A DNA stretch of 64,000 nucleotides from an uncultured Oscillospiraceae bacterium (GCA_949737515.1 CATJCP010000191.1:1-64000), one strand, 5' to 3'. Shown: positions 36,295 to 46,302, numbered from the stretch's first letter. The notes: generated by a model from the sequence alone, not told the origin. Numbers and translations: made by a program.

Positions 36295-36607
36295 TCTCTT
36301 CGCCTCCAAGTATTGAATTCACGATCTGGGACAAGGACCGCCATTCCCCCTTTAAGGATTCCAGATGTTTTTTTCCCTTTGCTGTTATCTGGTAGTACTT
36401 CCTCGCCGGTCCGTGGGGGCTTTCCACCAAATAGGTGGATACATATTCCTCCTGGGTCAGCCGCCGCAGGATGGGATACACTGTCCCCTCGTTGATCTCG
36501 GTATACCGGCCGATGGCCTGCACCAGCTCATAACCATACCTTTCCCGGCTGCTGATCAGCGCCAGGATACACATTTCTATGGCCCCTTTTCGGAACTGGG
36601 TGTTCAT
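36281..36607 (-). CDS. PadR-family transcriptional regulator
   Basis: FRKGAIEMCILALISSRERYGYELVQAIGRYTEINEGTVYPILRRLTQEEYVSTYLVESPHGPARKYYQITAKGKKHLE. Confidence 0.92.
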   Translation of the reverse strand: MNTQFRKGAIEMCILALISSRERYGYELVQAIGRYTEINEGTVYPILRRLTQEEYVSTYLVESPHGPARKYYQITAKGKKHLESLKGEWRSLSQIVNSILGGEENDEK

Positions 36608-36853
36608 GGAAACACTCCCTCGTTTGCGTCTGTTCGACTGTTTTCGTTTTTCTTTTCTATTAGCAGTATACCACAGTACTTTGTAATACACAATACCTTT
36701 TTTCAAATAGTACTTGGAAAATAGATGAATTTTTAGGAAACGGGGGAGTTGAACCGTATAGGGGAGAGCGGAAGGGCTGTTGACGAAAAGGGTTGCCTTT
36801 TTGGGGCTCCATTGCTACAATGAAAAAAGAATTCCTGTGAGGGGGGAGCAGAT

Positions 36854-37474
36854 TTGAAGGCGTGCCACAGCTGCGGGACGATCCGCCAGCATTTAACATT
36901 CAGGTCAGGCATTTTTTCCAGGATTGCGCGGAAAAACCAGGCCTTTAACCAGCAATTCGAGGTAAAAGGCCTGGTCAACGGCCAGGGGCTGCCCCCTGTG
37001 GCGGATATGCGCTACGGCGCGGCGAACGTCAGGCGGTCCGGCTGCGGCCTAATCGCGGTGTACAACGCGCTTATCCTTCTGGGGAACCCTCAGCCGCTTG
37101 GGGACGTTATCGCATGGGGAGATCTGAAGGGCTCCCGGCTGCTGGGGCTGCTGGGCACCTCCCCGAGAAGAACCAAAAAGCTTCTGCAGAAACTGGGGTA
37201 CAACGTAAAAGCAGTGAGGAGTCCAAAGGAGTTCGCTGCCCAGGCCCGGGACGTCCCTGTCTGCCTGTTTACCTTCTGGAACCAAAGGGGCAGCATCCTC
37301 CGCGGAATGCACACTGTATGCCTCCGGTGCAATGCAGAGGGCCTTGAAGTGTATAACCTGTACAATTCCTCCTCTCATACAGAGAGGATCGCCTCCTTTG
37401 AGGAATGGAGGTCCAAGGGGATCGGGCCAGTGGTTTTGTATTGCATCAGCTTAGGTGAAGGAATGAAAGCCTGA
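36854..37474 (+). CDS. Putative C39-like (papain-fold) cysteine peptidase
   Basis: RRSGCGLIAVYNALILLG (candidate Cys) and LRGMHTVCLRC (candidate His); RBS GAGGGGGGAG, TTG start. Confidence 0.5.
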   Translation: MKACHSCGTIRQHLTFRSGIFSRIARKNQAFNQQFEVKGLVNGQGLPPVADMRYGAANVRRSGCGLIAVYNALILLGNPQPLGDVIAWGDLKGSRLLGLLGTSPRRTKKLLQKLGYNVKAVRSPKEFAAQARDVPVCLFTFWNQRGSILRGMHTVCLRCNAEGLEVYNLYNSSSHTERIASFEEWRSKGIGPVVLYCISLGEGMKA

Positions 37475-37495
37475 GAGCCTCAAATTCCGCCCGTT

Positions 37496-40000
37496 TTACT
37501 CTGCTGCCTCAATAGAATCCACAATGCTGAGTTTCGCTATCCTTTTTAAGGGCACTGCAGTGGCCAGCAGGCAGGCCAGCACCGACGCCCCGGAGGCTTC
37601 CGCCATGGCCGCCAGGGGCGGGAACACCAGGGAGATCTCATTGGAGGCAGCGGCACTCACCAGTATGGTGCAGAGATACCCTGCAATACATCCGATTGCC
37701 GCGGCGATGAGGCCGTAAAAAACCCCCTCCCACAAAAAGGTTTGATACAAGCTTCCCGCACTCATACCAATGGCCCGCTGCGTGCCAATCTCCCTGATTC
37801 GGGTGTGGATGTTGGTGTAAACCGTGTTGACGATGTTCAGTATCCCAATCAGCCCGATGAACAGGATCAGCCCCCAGCCAAGGAGCCTGATCTGCGCTTC
37901 GCTCTCCCGGAGCTGCCGGTCGGTCTGCTCATAGGAAACCGCCGTCGTGCCGGGAACCCGCTGGCAGAACTGATCCAGCGCTGAATCAAAGGCCTCCCGG
38001 TCCGCGCCGTCAGCCAGGATAGGGCGCAGTTCAGCGTAGCCGGCGCTTCCGGTCAACTCCGGATAGATGGCGCTGGAGACAATCACTTCAATGCCGTTGG
38101 AAAATCCCTCGTTCCCCACGCTGAGATAGGGGTCGTATCTGTCCCAGGCCAGCAGCACTGGAAGCTTTTTCACGGCAATGGTGAGGACGGCCCCCTCCTC
38201 AATGCGGTTGGTAAAAATCTCTGTATCCCCATAGGTCATGGGAATGGGGTTGCGGACAACACAGCCTTCACCGGCCTTCAGGGCCTCCAGCTTTTCCCCT
38301 GTGAGCCAGTTGGGGAACTCGTAATCCATCCACCTGTCATTCAGGCCGAAAATCTGGAAGGTCTCCCCTGCGTCCAAGGGAAAGTCCGTCTCCACCCCCA
38401 CTGGGTAGAATTCCTCGTCCAGATCGTATTTGATATTCTGCAGGGTCCCTATGCCCTCTATGGATGCATGTTCCCCCAGGGCCTCCGCTTCCTCTGGGGA
38501 AATCCCGGAAACCTGGTTGACAATGGAGTAATCCCCCAAACGCTCCGGCACCGTCCCGCTTATGCTTAACAGGGAGACGGCCCTCTGAAGGGCAATAAAC
38601 ACCGTTATGCTCATGACCAAGGACAGGATGGTAATCGCTGTGCGGCCCTTGTTGCGGTTCAGGTTCAAGCGGGCATAGTACCGTTCAAAGCTGCCGGTTT
38701 TCCCAGTCCGGCGGTTTTTCCGCTGGATCCTGACGTTTGTCCCGGACATAGCCGCAACCGGGGAAACCCTTGCCGCAAAACGCGCGGCAGGGACTGCCGC
38801 CAGGAAGGCAGACAACAGCGTGATGACCGCGCTCAACAGCAGGTATGCCCATTTGCCGGAGCTGTTGGCCGCAATCAACTCCTTGAGCTGGGCGAAATCC
38901 CGGGCCAAAAACATTTCTGGAGAAAGCTGGCCCAACGCTGCAGTCAAAATCCCCTCTGCCGAAAGTCTCCCCAGGACTAGACCCGCAGGAATCCCCACTC
39001 CGCACAGCAGAAGCACCTCGACGGCAACAATGGTATACAGCTGCCCCCTTTTTGCACCGATGGCCCGCAGCGCGCCATATTGGCGGATCCGCCGGGAAAC
39101 CGCTATTTTCAGGATGTTGTAGATCACCAATCCAGCCGCCAGCAGAATCAGCGCCGCCACTAGAATCCCGGCGGCGATCAGGTAGGGGAAGCCTTCGCTG
39201 TCCAGCAGCATATCCGTATCAGCGGCGTTTTTATCATAGCGGATTCCTGCGGCGTCGAGATAGAGGACATTATAAAGGCAGTCCAGTTCATGGATGTTCA
39301 GCGCCGCGCACAGCCCGTCCATAACCGCCTGAAAGCTGCCCTTGTCCGCCATCCGCATATCCATGTTGTAGTAGATGTACGATTGGGGCAGAACCTTTTC
39401 GGCTGTCCCCTTCCCGGCAAGGCCGAGAATATGTCCCCCAGTATAATTTAAAAAGTTGCTTTCTGTGATTCCAACCAGTGTGAATTCGCCGGTATAATCG
39501 TAGGCTTCCACCTCAATCCCATGGCGGAGGGCCTTGGAGAGGGGCAGGGAAATTGTATCGCCGGTCTTCCCCGTAAAGCCGAGAAACTGAAGGGCATCCT
39601 CCGGCAGGGCGATCTCCAGGGGCGCTTGGGGAAGGCGTCCTTCTTTGAGCCGTGAACAGGAGGGCTGGAGGGCGGTCACGTCGCACCAATATTCCGTTAC
39701 GCTCAGGCTGAGGACGTCGTTGATCTCCATGGTTCCCAGTGGGATATAGCGCCCAGTATAGGAAAGGCGTGGATCTTCTTCCAGGAGGGAAGCCTGCTCC
39801 CCGGTGAGCTGGACAAAGGTGGAATACCGGTTTCCCCCAATGGCAATGGCCTGCTGCTCCCGCATGGCGGCGAGAACCCCCACTGACTGGCCAACAGCGG
39901 CGGTCATTGTGGTGGAAAGGATGACGGCGGCCAAGATCAAAAAAGAAGTGACCTTCTGGGCAAAAAGCTCCCGAAGGGCCAGGATGCGGTAGCTTTTCAT
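37496..40000 (-). CDS. ABC transporter permease, FtsX/MacB-like, two FtsX domains
   Basis: IYNILKIAVSRRIRQYGALRAIGAKRGQLYTIVAVEVLLLCGVGIPAGLVLG and VYTNIHTRIREIGTQRAIGMSAGSLYQTFLWEGVFYGLIAAAIG. Confidence 0.9.
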   Translation of the reverse strand: MKSYRILALRELFAQKVTSFLILAAVILSTTMTAAVGQSVGVLAAMREQQAIAIGGNRYSTFVQLTGEQASLLEEDPRLSYTGRYIPLGTMEINDVLSLSVTEYWCDVTALQPSCSRLKEGRLPQAPLEIALPEDALQFLGFTGKTGDTISLPLSKALRHGIEVEAYDYTGEFTLVGITESNFLNYTGGHILGLAGKGTAEKVLPQSYIYYNMDMRMADKGSFQAVMDGLCAALNIHELDCLYNVLYLDAAGIRYDKNAADTDMLLDSEGFPYLIAAGILVAALILLAAGLVIYNILKIAVSRRIRQYGALRAIGAKRGQLYTIVAVEVLLLCGVGIPAGLVLGRLSAEGILTAALGQLSPEMFLARDFAQLKELIAANSSGKWAYLLLSAVITLLSAFLAAVPAARFAARVSPVAAMSGTNVRIQRKNRRTGKTGSFERYYARLNLNRNKGRTAITILSLVMSITVFIALQRAVSLLSISGTVPERLGDYSIVNQVSGISPEEAEALGEHASIEGIGTLQNIKYDLDEEFYPVGVETDFPLDAGETFQIFGLNDRWMDYEFPNWLTGEKLEALKAGEGCVVRNPIPMTYGDTEIFTNRIEEGAVLTIAVKKLPVLLAWDRYDPYLSVGNEGFSNGIEVIVSSAIYPELTGSAGYAELRPILADGADREAFDSALDQFCQRVPGTTAVSYEQTDRQLRESEAQIRLLGWGLILFIGLIGILNIVNTVYTNIHTRIREIGTQRAIGMSAGSLYQTFLWEGVFYGLIAAAIGCIAGYLCTILVSAAASNEISLVFPPLAAMAEASGASVLACLLATAVPLKRIAKLSIVDSIEAAE

Positions 40001-40004
40001 TCTA

Positions 40005-40670
40005 TTATACCTCCTCCAGAACGCCGTCCATGATGGTCAGCCTGCGCCGGGCCATTTCCGCGATCCGGCCGTCATGGGTGATGACGATCAGCGTCTTCTT
40101 CATGTTTTGGTGGATCCCCTTCAGAAGCTCCATAACCTCTCCCCCACTGCGGCTGTCCAGGTTGCCGGTGGGCTCATCGGCAAAGATCACCTCCGGCTGG
40201 GCAATGAGGGAACGGGCAATGGCCACCCGCTGCTGCTGGCCCCCGGAAAGTTCATGGGGAAGGTGGGAAAGACGGTCCCTAATGCCCAGAAGATCTGATA
40301 ACCGGTCCAGATAGCCCTCATCGGGCTGTTTTTTGTCCAGAAGAAGGGGCATGAGGATATTTTCCTTTGCTGTCAGCACTGGCAGAAGGTTGAACTGCTG
40401 GAAGATAAATCCAATTCGTCTGCGGCGGAAGGCGGAAAGTTCCCGGTCCGTCAGGGAATATATCTCCCTTCCGTCGTAGGTGAGGCTGCCGGAGGTGGGA
40501 CGGTCCAGGCCGGAAAGCAGGTGGAGCAAGGTGCTTTTCCCGCTGCCGGAGGGCCCCATGATGGAGATAAAATCCCCCTGGGCAATATCCAGGCTGGCTT
40601 TGTTTAGGGCAATGACCCGGTTTTCTCCGCTGCCATAGATTTTCGACAGCTTCTTGGCTTGTATTTGCAT
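40005..40670 (-). CDS. ABC transporter ATP-binding protein (MacB/LolD type)
   Basis: GPSGSGKSTLLHLLSGLDRPTSG; LSGGQQQRVAIARSLIAQPEVIFADEPTGNLDSRSG. Confidence 0.95.
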   Translation of the reverse strand: MQIQAKKLSKIYGSGENRVIALNKASLDIAQGDFISIMGPSGSGKSTLLHLLSGLDRPTSGSLTYDGREIYSLTDRELSAFRRRRIGFIFQQFNLLPVLTAKENILMPLLLDKKQPDEGYLDRLSDLLGIRDRLSHLPHELSGGQQQRVAIARSLIAQPEVIFADEPTGNLDSRSGGEVMELLKGIHQNMKKTLIVITHDGRIAEMARRRLTIMDGVLEEV

Positions 40671-40912
40671 AAAAACACTCTCCTTACAAATGTGCATTCC
40701 GGTGGCCGGAAGCTGTATTTGGTAAGAAGAGTATAAAGGGCAAATCTCAAAAAAGTCTCAAGATTTTGCCCCAAAGACAGGAAAGCGCCATAATTTCCAG
40801 TGGGGCTTGACCTGATATGTTGGCTGCGGATATAATGGGATTATAAAGACCCCGAAATTATCACCCCAAAACAAACCATATATTTTTGCTTGCCGGGAGG
40901 TCATGAAAGAGA

Positions 40913-41950
40913 ATGTATGACGTAATTGTAATAGGGGCCGGACCGGCGGGATGCACCGCGGCAAAGGCTCTGGCGGAAAAGGGGTTCCGGGTGCTGCTGG
41001 CGGAAAAATGCAGAATGCCCCGGTATAAATCCTGTTCCGGTCAACTGATTCAAAAATCCATAGATTTGGTGCAGAGATATTTTGACAGGGAGGTCCCCCG
41101 CTCCGCTATGTGTACCCCAACGGAAAACCGGGGGATGATCTTTACCAGCGACAGGAGGAAGGAATACCGTTTCCAGCAGGAGGGCCTGAACATATGGCGC
41201 AGCTCCTTTGACCATTGGCTGGCGGAAAGGGCGGAGGAGGCAGGCGCAGAGGTTCGGGATGGCGCTGCCGCCATTTCCTGCACCCAGGACAGCAAAACGG
41301 CAATGGTAACCCTTCGCAGCGGAAAAGTCTATACAGAAACGGCAAGATATCTGATAGACTGCGAGGGGGTTGTTGGAACGCTGAAGCGGAAGCTTCTCCT
41401 CACTGACGGCACACCCCCGTACATAATGACCTTTCAGACCTATAACCGGGGCAGGATAGACCTGGACCACCATTATTTCCACGCCTACCTCCAGCCGGAG
41501 CTGTCCCAGTACGACGCATGGTTCAACGTAAAGGATGAAATGCTGGTGCTGGGGGTATCGGTCCCGGTAAAGGACAGGGGCAAAATAGCGCCCTATTACC
41601 AAAGGTTTATTGACTACATGGAAAAGAACCACTGCCTGAAGATCGGCCAGCAGCTCAAAACCGATCAATGGCTTATGCCGCATATCCTTCCCGGCTGCCC
41701 CATTGATTATGGCATTGGGCGGGTGCTGTTTGCAGGGGAGGCAGCAGGGTTCCTCAATCCAATGGGAGAGGGAATTTCTGCGGGGCTGGAAAGCGGGTAC
41801 TGCGCCGCCCAGGCGGTCATGGAGCATTTTGACAGCATGGAGACCGTCCTGCCGGGCTATCGAGAAAGGACGGCCCCTCTGCACGATTATATGAAAAGGC
41901 AGTGGCGTTTTGTTGCCGGGATTGCGGATACATTCAGCCATATGAAGTAA
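40913..41950 (+). CDS. NAD(P)/FAD-dependent oxidoreductase, geranylgeranyl-reductase-like family
   Basis: YDVIVIGAGPAGCTAAKALAEKGFRVLLAEK; GRVLFAGEAAGFLNPMGEGISAGLESG. Confidence 0.87.
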   Translation: MYDVIVIGAGPAGCTAAKALAEKGFRVLLAEKCRMPRYKSCSGQLIQKSIDLVQRYFDREVPRSAMCTPTENRGMIFTSDRRKEYRFQQEGLNIWRSSFDHWLAERAEEAGAEVRDGAAAISCTQDSKTAMVTLRSGKVYTETARYLIDCEGVVGTLKRKLLLTDGTPPYIMTFQTYNRGRIDLDHHYFHAYLQPELSQYDAWFNVKDEMLVLGVSVPVKDRGKIAPYYQRFIDYMEKNHCLKIGQQLKTDQWLMPHILPGCPIDYGIGRVLFAGEAAGFLNPMGEGISAGLESGYCAAQAVMEHFDSMETVLPGYRERTAPLHDYMKRQWRFVAGIADTFSHMK

Positions 41951-41981
41951 AATAAAAACTCCCTATGCGGGAGTTTTTATT
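41951..41981 (+). terminator. Intrinsic terminator
   Basis: AATAAAAACTCCC-TATGC-GGGAGTTTTTATT. Confidence 0.85.
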
Positions 41982-41994
41982 GATGCGGAGCGTA

Positions 41995-42450
41995 TCAGGC
42001 CTGTGTCAGCGGTTCAAATACCCACTCCTGTTTTTTGCTGTTGCGTTCCAGAGGCTGCCAGGTACAGCTGCTGGTCCCGGAGACGGTGTTTGCGGTCAGG
42101 TACAGCTTTTTATTGGTCAGCTTGATGCGGTAGACCTGTTTCTTTTCGGAGACCGGCTCCATGGTCAGCAGCTGATTGACGGGGTCGTTGTTGTCGTAAA
42201 TATCCGCGTAATTTGCGCTGGTATCCAGGCGGTCGAGACACTTTTTCTCCCTGCCGCTGTTGTCCTGCGTCCCTATGTACAGGCGGTTGTGGGCATAGTT
42301 CCAGGTTTGCTCCGGGCTACCGTCCAGCTTTTGGGTATAGACCCTTGTGCCATTCGCGGTCTTGCCCCGGTCCGGATACAGGACATTTTTACATTTGCCT
42401 GTCTTATTGTAGCAACTGTGGATACGGTAGGTTCCCTTTGCAAGCGCCAT
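41995..42450 (-). CDS. Ricin-type beta-trefoil lectin-like protein (no signal peptide)
   Basis: GTYRIHSCYNKTGKCKNVLYPDRGKTANGTRVYTQKLDGSPEQTWNY...YRIKLTNKKLYLTANTVSGTSSCTWQPLERNSKKQEWVFEPL (beta-trefoil Q-x-W repeats). Confidence 0.7.
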   Translation of the reverse strand: MALAKGTYRIHSCYNKTGKCKNVLYPDRGKTANGTRVYTQKLDGSPEQTWNYAHNRLYIGTQDNSGREKKCLDRLDTSANYADIYDNNDPVNQLLTMEPVSEKKQVYRIKLTNKKLYLTANTVSGTSSCTWQPLERNSKKQEWVFEPLTQA

Positions 42451-42580
42451 ATGAAAAACCCCTTTCATAAGATTTTTTAAAGCATTTGTCCTTGAATTAC
42501 TGTAAAAAAATAATATCGCATTTCGAGAATTTTGTCAACCCTATTTTGTGAATTTTAGGATTGTTTTTTAAAAAGTTTCA

Positions 42581-42622
42581 AGGCAACAGAAGCCGTCTCA
42601 AATGAGACGGCTTCTGTTGCCT
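42581..42622 (-). terminator. Perfect 20-bp-arm inverted repeat downstream of aroF-like gene
   Basis: AGGCAACAGAAGCCGTCTCA-AA-TGAGACGGCTTCTGTTGCCT. Confidence 0.75.
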
Positions 42623-42657
42623 GCGGGAAGCGGCCATTCAATCCTCGTTAAGAAATC

Positions 42658-43692
42658 TTAAAGCTGCTCTGCAATGTCGAAGATCAAACGGTAGGTCTTT
42701 TCCCATCCCAGGCAGGGATCGGTGATGGACTTGCCATAAACGCCCTCCCCGATCTTCTGGCTTCCGTCCTCAATGTAGCTCTCCACCATAAAGCCCTTTA
42801 CCATCCGGGCAATGTCTTTGGAATGCCTCATGCTGGAAAGGACGTCCTTGCAGATGCGGATCTGCTCCAGGGGCTGCTTGTTGGAATTGGAATGGTTGGC
42901 GTCCACAATCAGGCCCATGTTTTTCAGCTTCTTCTCGCTGTACATTTCGTATAAACGGACCAGGTCCTCATAATGGTAGTTGGGAATAGACTGCCCATGC
43001 TTGTTCACCGATCCCCGCAGAATGGCGTGGGCGCAATCGTTGCCCTCAGTACGCACCTCCCAGCCCCGGTAAATAAAGGTGTGGGAGTGCTGGGCCGCTA
43101 GGATCCCGTTGAGCATCACCGCGTAATCCCCGCTGGTGGGGTTTTTCATCCCCACCGGGATGCCGATGCCGCTTGCCGTCAGCCGGTGCTGCTGGTCCTC
43201 CACCGACCGCGCCCCCACTGCCACATAGGAGAGCAGGTCGGAAAGGTACATATGGTTTTCCGGGTAAAGCATTTCGTCGGCACAGGTAAATCCCGTCTCT
43301 GTAACCGCCCGCAGGTGGATGTGGCGGATGGCGATAATCCCCTTTAACATATCCGCCTCGTGGGAGGGATCCGGCTGGTGGACCATCCCCTTGTACCCCT
43401 CGCCGTTGGTGCGGGGCTTATTGGTGTATATCCGGGGGATGATCAGCAGCTTGTCCTTGACCTCCTCCTGGACCCGGACCAGCCGGGAGATGTAGTCCAA
43501 CACCGGCTCCTCCGAGTCCGCCGAGCAGGGCCCGATGATCAGCAGCAGCCGGTTGGATTTTCCTGTAAGAATCTCTCGGATCTCTTCATCCCGCCGGGCC
43601 TTGTGCGCAGCCAGCTCTGCGCTGAGGGGATACTGTTCCTTGATCTCGTCCGGATGGGGAAGGGCGCGTATCTGTTCCATTTTCATGTCCAT
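42658..43692 (-). CDS. 3-deoxy-7-phosphoheptulonate synthase (DAHP synthase, AroF/AroG type)
   Basis: LLLIIGPCSADSEEPVLDYISRL; KPRTNGEGYKG; GMKNPTSGDYAVMLNGI; VDANHSNSNKQPLEQI. Confidence 0.95.
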   Translation of the reverse strand: MDMKMEQIRALPHPDEIKEQYPLSAELAAHKARRDEEIREILTGKSNRLLLIIGPCSADSEEPVLDYISRLVRVQEEVKDKLLIIPRIYTNKPRTNGEGYKGMVHQPDPSHEADMLKGIIAIRHIHLRAVTETGFTCADEMLYPENHMYLSDLLSYVAVGARSVEDQQHRLTASGIGIPVGMKNPTSGDYAVMLNGILAAQHSHTFIYRGWEVRTEGNDCAHAILRGSVNKHGQSIPNYHYEDLVRLYEMYSEKKLKNMGLIVDANHSNSNKQPLEQIRICKDVLSSMRHSKDIARMVKGFMVESYIEDGSQKIGEGVYGKSITDPCLGWEKTYRLIFDIAEQL

Positions 43693-43787
43693 GGCTTCTT
43701 TATCCTTTCAATATAGAATCGCTGTCTGAAAGCAGCGGGAGCAAAATATCCATTTCCCGTCCGCCACGCTTTATGGGATGAAAGCGC

Positions 43788-44306
43788 TTAGCGCCTGGCC
43801 TTTTGGAAAAACTTCACTCTGACAATCCATCCGGCTACAAAGAAAATCCACACATTCAAAACCGGAAAAAACGCCGCAACGGAAACCGGTATGTGGAAGA
43901 AAACCCTGGAAAACATCTTCTGTGTCATCAAAAATGGCCATTGGAACAACAAAAGCGAAAATTCGTACAGAAATCCGCCAAAGCCGTGGGAAAGATCCCT
44001 TCCGTTGGTGATCCAGAACAGGATCCCCGGTATGACCGCGCAGGCGGAAGCCATTGCCGGGAAGCTGATGCGCTGCCAGAATCCGTTGCAGAATCCCAGC
44101 CACATGGCAGTAAAGCCAAACAAAAACGCCAGCCCCACCCGGGCAAGGGGCATGACCTTTTCAAGACGGGGAATATAAATCGAAAAGAATCCACTGGTCA
44201 GCAAAATGGCAAAGTAAATGGTCATATCCCGGTAAACAGGCACATAGAACCGGTCCATCCAAAGGCCGAACCATCGAAGGATGGGGGAATATTTTCTGGG
44301 CGGCAT
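43788..44306 (-). CDS. Hypothetical multi-pass membrane protein
   Basis: 172-aa hydrophobic ORF directly downstream of the EpsG-like gene. Confidence 0.55.
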   Translation of the reverse strand: MPPRKYSPILRWFGLWMDRFYVPVYRDMTIYFAILLTSGFFSIYIPRLEKVMPLARVGLAFLFGFTAMWLGFCNGFWQRISFPAMASACAVIPGILFWITNGRDLSHGFGGFLYEFSLLLFQWPFLMTQKMFSRVFFHIPVSVAAFFPVLNVWIFFVAGWIVRVKFFQKARR

Positions 44307-44326
44307 AATACTGGTACCTCCTTCGA

Positions 44327-45427
44327 TCAGTAAATTTCGGCAATGGTACGATAGGGCACCACACCGTTGTAGTTAATATGGAGCAAGTAAGCATAATAGA
44401 CGGTCATGGCCAGCAGCAGCAGAACATATACTACCGCCTGGGTGATATAGGGGTAACGTCCCCCGTATTTGGTTCCCTGGGCCGCAGTGGTCATAACCTT
44501 GGCCAGGTCGCTGACCAGCAGGATGATGGCGGGGGTCATAAACAACACAGCAACCCGGGAGACAATGTGGTATTTAATTCCCAACAGTTCAAAGAAGGTC
44601 CCGTAATACAGGCAGTTGATCAGGATGTTGTTAAAAGGGTTCTTCTTGACCAGCTCCGGACGCCAGAGAAGGCAGAAGAGGAGCAGCGTCACAAAACCCA
44701 GAGCGGGCCAGGGCAGCACGCCCAGGGACTCCGGCGACGAAACCGGACGCTGATAGTACAGCCTGGCGGCCAGCATATAAAATTCATCGGAGAAGCCGTA
44801 GAGCAGCATCCCAACTAAAGAGAAAAGGGGGAGCGTCACACGGTTCAGCGGGATCTTCAAAATAATGAAAAAGGGGAGAAAGATGAGGGCGGAAAGGTGG
44901 AAGGTGGAGGCCAGCAGAACCAAAATCACAAACCGCAGGGGACGGTTCTCCTTGATATCAATCAGGGCCCATATGAGGATGACCGTAGCGGTATACTGGC
45001 GCAAAAAGCAGAAAGAATTAAACAGCAGTCCGAAACATAAAAAGGCGGCGACGCTCATCCATGGAGTGGAGGAATAGCGGTGGATAAACCACATTACGCT
45101 CACTGCATACGCCAGCCCAAAGAAGGTGAAGATGACAAATCCCTCCATAGTAAAGTTGGCGAAAAGACGGTTTACCATTACATATCCTCTTTCCAGCCGG
45201 ACCAAGTCGGGGGAAAGATCATACCAGTCCAGATGATAGGTTTGCGTAAAAATAGGCCAATAGCTGGCATAGTCATACCCTGTAAGATACCGTATACCGG
45301 CCAGGACCGTAAAGATCAGGCCCATGGAAAGGGTGTAGATGGGCTTACCCCATTTGTTTTTCCAAACTGTGCACAGCCCGAATCCTCCCACCACGGCCAC
45401 GCCCAGCAGCAGATAATAAATTGCCAT
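44327..45427 (-). CDS. EpsG-family membrane protein (polysaccharide polymerase-like)
   Basis: LAGIRYLTGYDYASYWPIF...RLERGYVMVNRLF; FCFLRQYTATVILIWALIDIKENRPLRFVILVLLASTFHLSALIFLP. Confidence 0.85.
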   Translation of the reverse strand: MAIYYLLLGVAVVGGFGLCTVWKNKWGKPIYTLSMGLIFTVLAGIRYLTGYDYASYWPIFTQTYHLDWYDLSPDLVRLERGYVMVNRLFANFTMEGFVIFTFFGLAYAVSVMWFIHRYSSTPWMSVAAFLCFGLLFNSFCFLRQYTATVILIWALIDIKENRPLRFVILVLLASTFHLSALIFLPFFIILKIPLNRVTLPLFSLVGMLLYGFSDEFYMLAARLYYQRPVSSPESLGVLPWPALGFVTLLLFCLLWRPELVKKNPFNNILINCLYYGTFFELLGIKYHIVSRVAVLFMTPAIILLVSDLAKVMTTAAQGTKYGGRYPYITQAVVYVLLLLAMTVYYAYLLHINYNGVVPYRTIAEIY

Positions 45428-45707
45428 TGTGTATGAACCAATCCTCTCTGTTTTATCTTTTTACGGATTACGGAAATTTTTATGATGTTACCATGATACC
45501 GCCAGTTGAACCAAAAATCAACCTTCTTTCTCCCTGCCGCAGCAAAAAATAGATATTTTGTCGGAGAGAATAGAAATCCATGGCAGGCAGTTGCATCTTT
45601 CTGTTGAAAATAATATAATAATAGATATGTTTTTTCTTGTATCATATTTCAGCATCCCTGTGGGAGCTTTCAGCGTCCCCGCAGGGGCTTAAAAGGAGTG
45701 TTTTGAA

Positions 45708-46289
45708 ATGCCGGACCAGCGGGAGACAGGCCTGTCAAAATACTGGAAGCTGTTTACCTCCACCTTCTATCTCAGCGCCTTTACCTTTGGCGGCGGATTT
45801 GTAATCATCCCCCTGATGAAGAAAAAATTTGTGGATGAGCTCCACTGGATGGAGGAGGACGAAATGCTCAACATCGCCGCCATCGCCCAGTCATCCCCCG
45901 GCTCTGTTGCCGTCAACGCCTCTATCTTTATCGGGTACCGCATCGGCGGGATACCAGGGGCCGCGGTTACCATTTTGGGCACGGTCCTCCCTCCCTTCCT
46001 GATTATCTCCGTTATTTCCATGTTTTACGCCGCTTTCCGTTCCAACGCCATTGTCAGCGCAGTGCTGAAGGGGATGCAGTCCGGCATCGCCGCCGTGATC
46101 GCCGATGTTGTGGTCTCCATGAGCGGGAAGATTGTAAAGCAGAGAAAATGGGTTCCTGTTGTCACTATGCTGGGGGCATTTATTGCCACATGGTATTTTA
46201 GTATCAACGTTGTATTTATCATTCTCTTCTGCGGTGTGGTAGGTGCTTTTACCACCCTATATGAACTGAAGCATTCTCCGGAACAGTGA
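45708..46289 (+). CDS. Chromate transporter family protein, short-chain subunit 1
   Basis: FTSTFYLSAFTFGGGFVIIPLMKKKFVDELHWMEEDEMLNIAAIAQSSPGSVAVNASIFIGYR. Confidence 0.92.
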   Translation: MPDQRETGLSKYWKLFTSTFYLSAFTFGGGFVIIPLMKKKFVDELHWMEEDEMLNIAAIAQSSPGSVAVNASIFIGYRIGGIPGAAVTILGTVLPPFLIISVISMFYAAFRSNAIVSAVLKGMQSGIAAVIADVVVSMSGKIVKQRKWVPVVTMLGAFIATWYFSINVVFIILFCGVVGAFTTLYELKHSPEQ

Positions 46290-46302
46290 GAGGAGGCTCT
46301 AT

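Noticed and set aside
40901-41941. 346-aa ORF on - strand
   Set aside because: Antisense to the FAD-dependent oxidoreductase with clear Rossmann motif; shadow ORF
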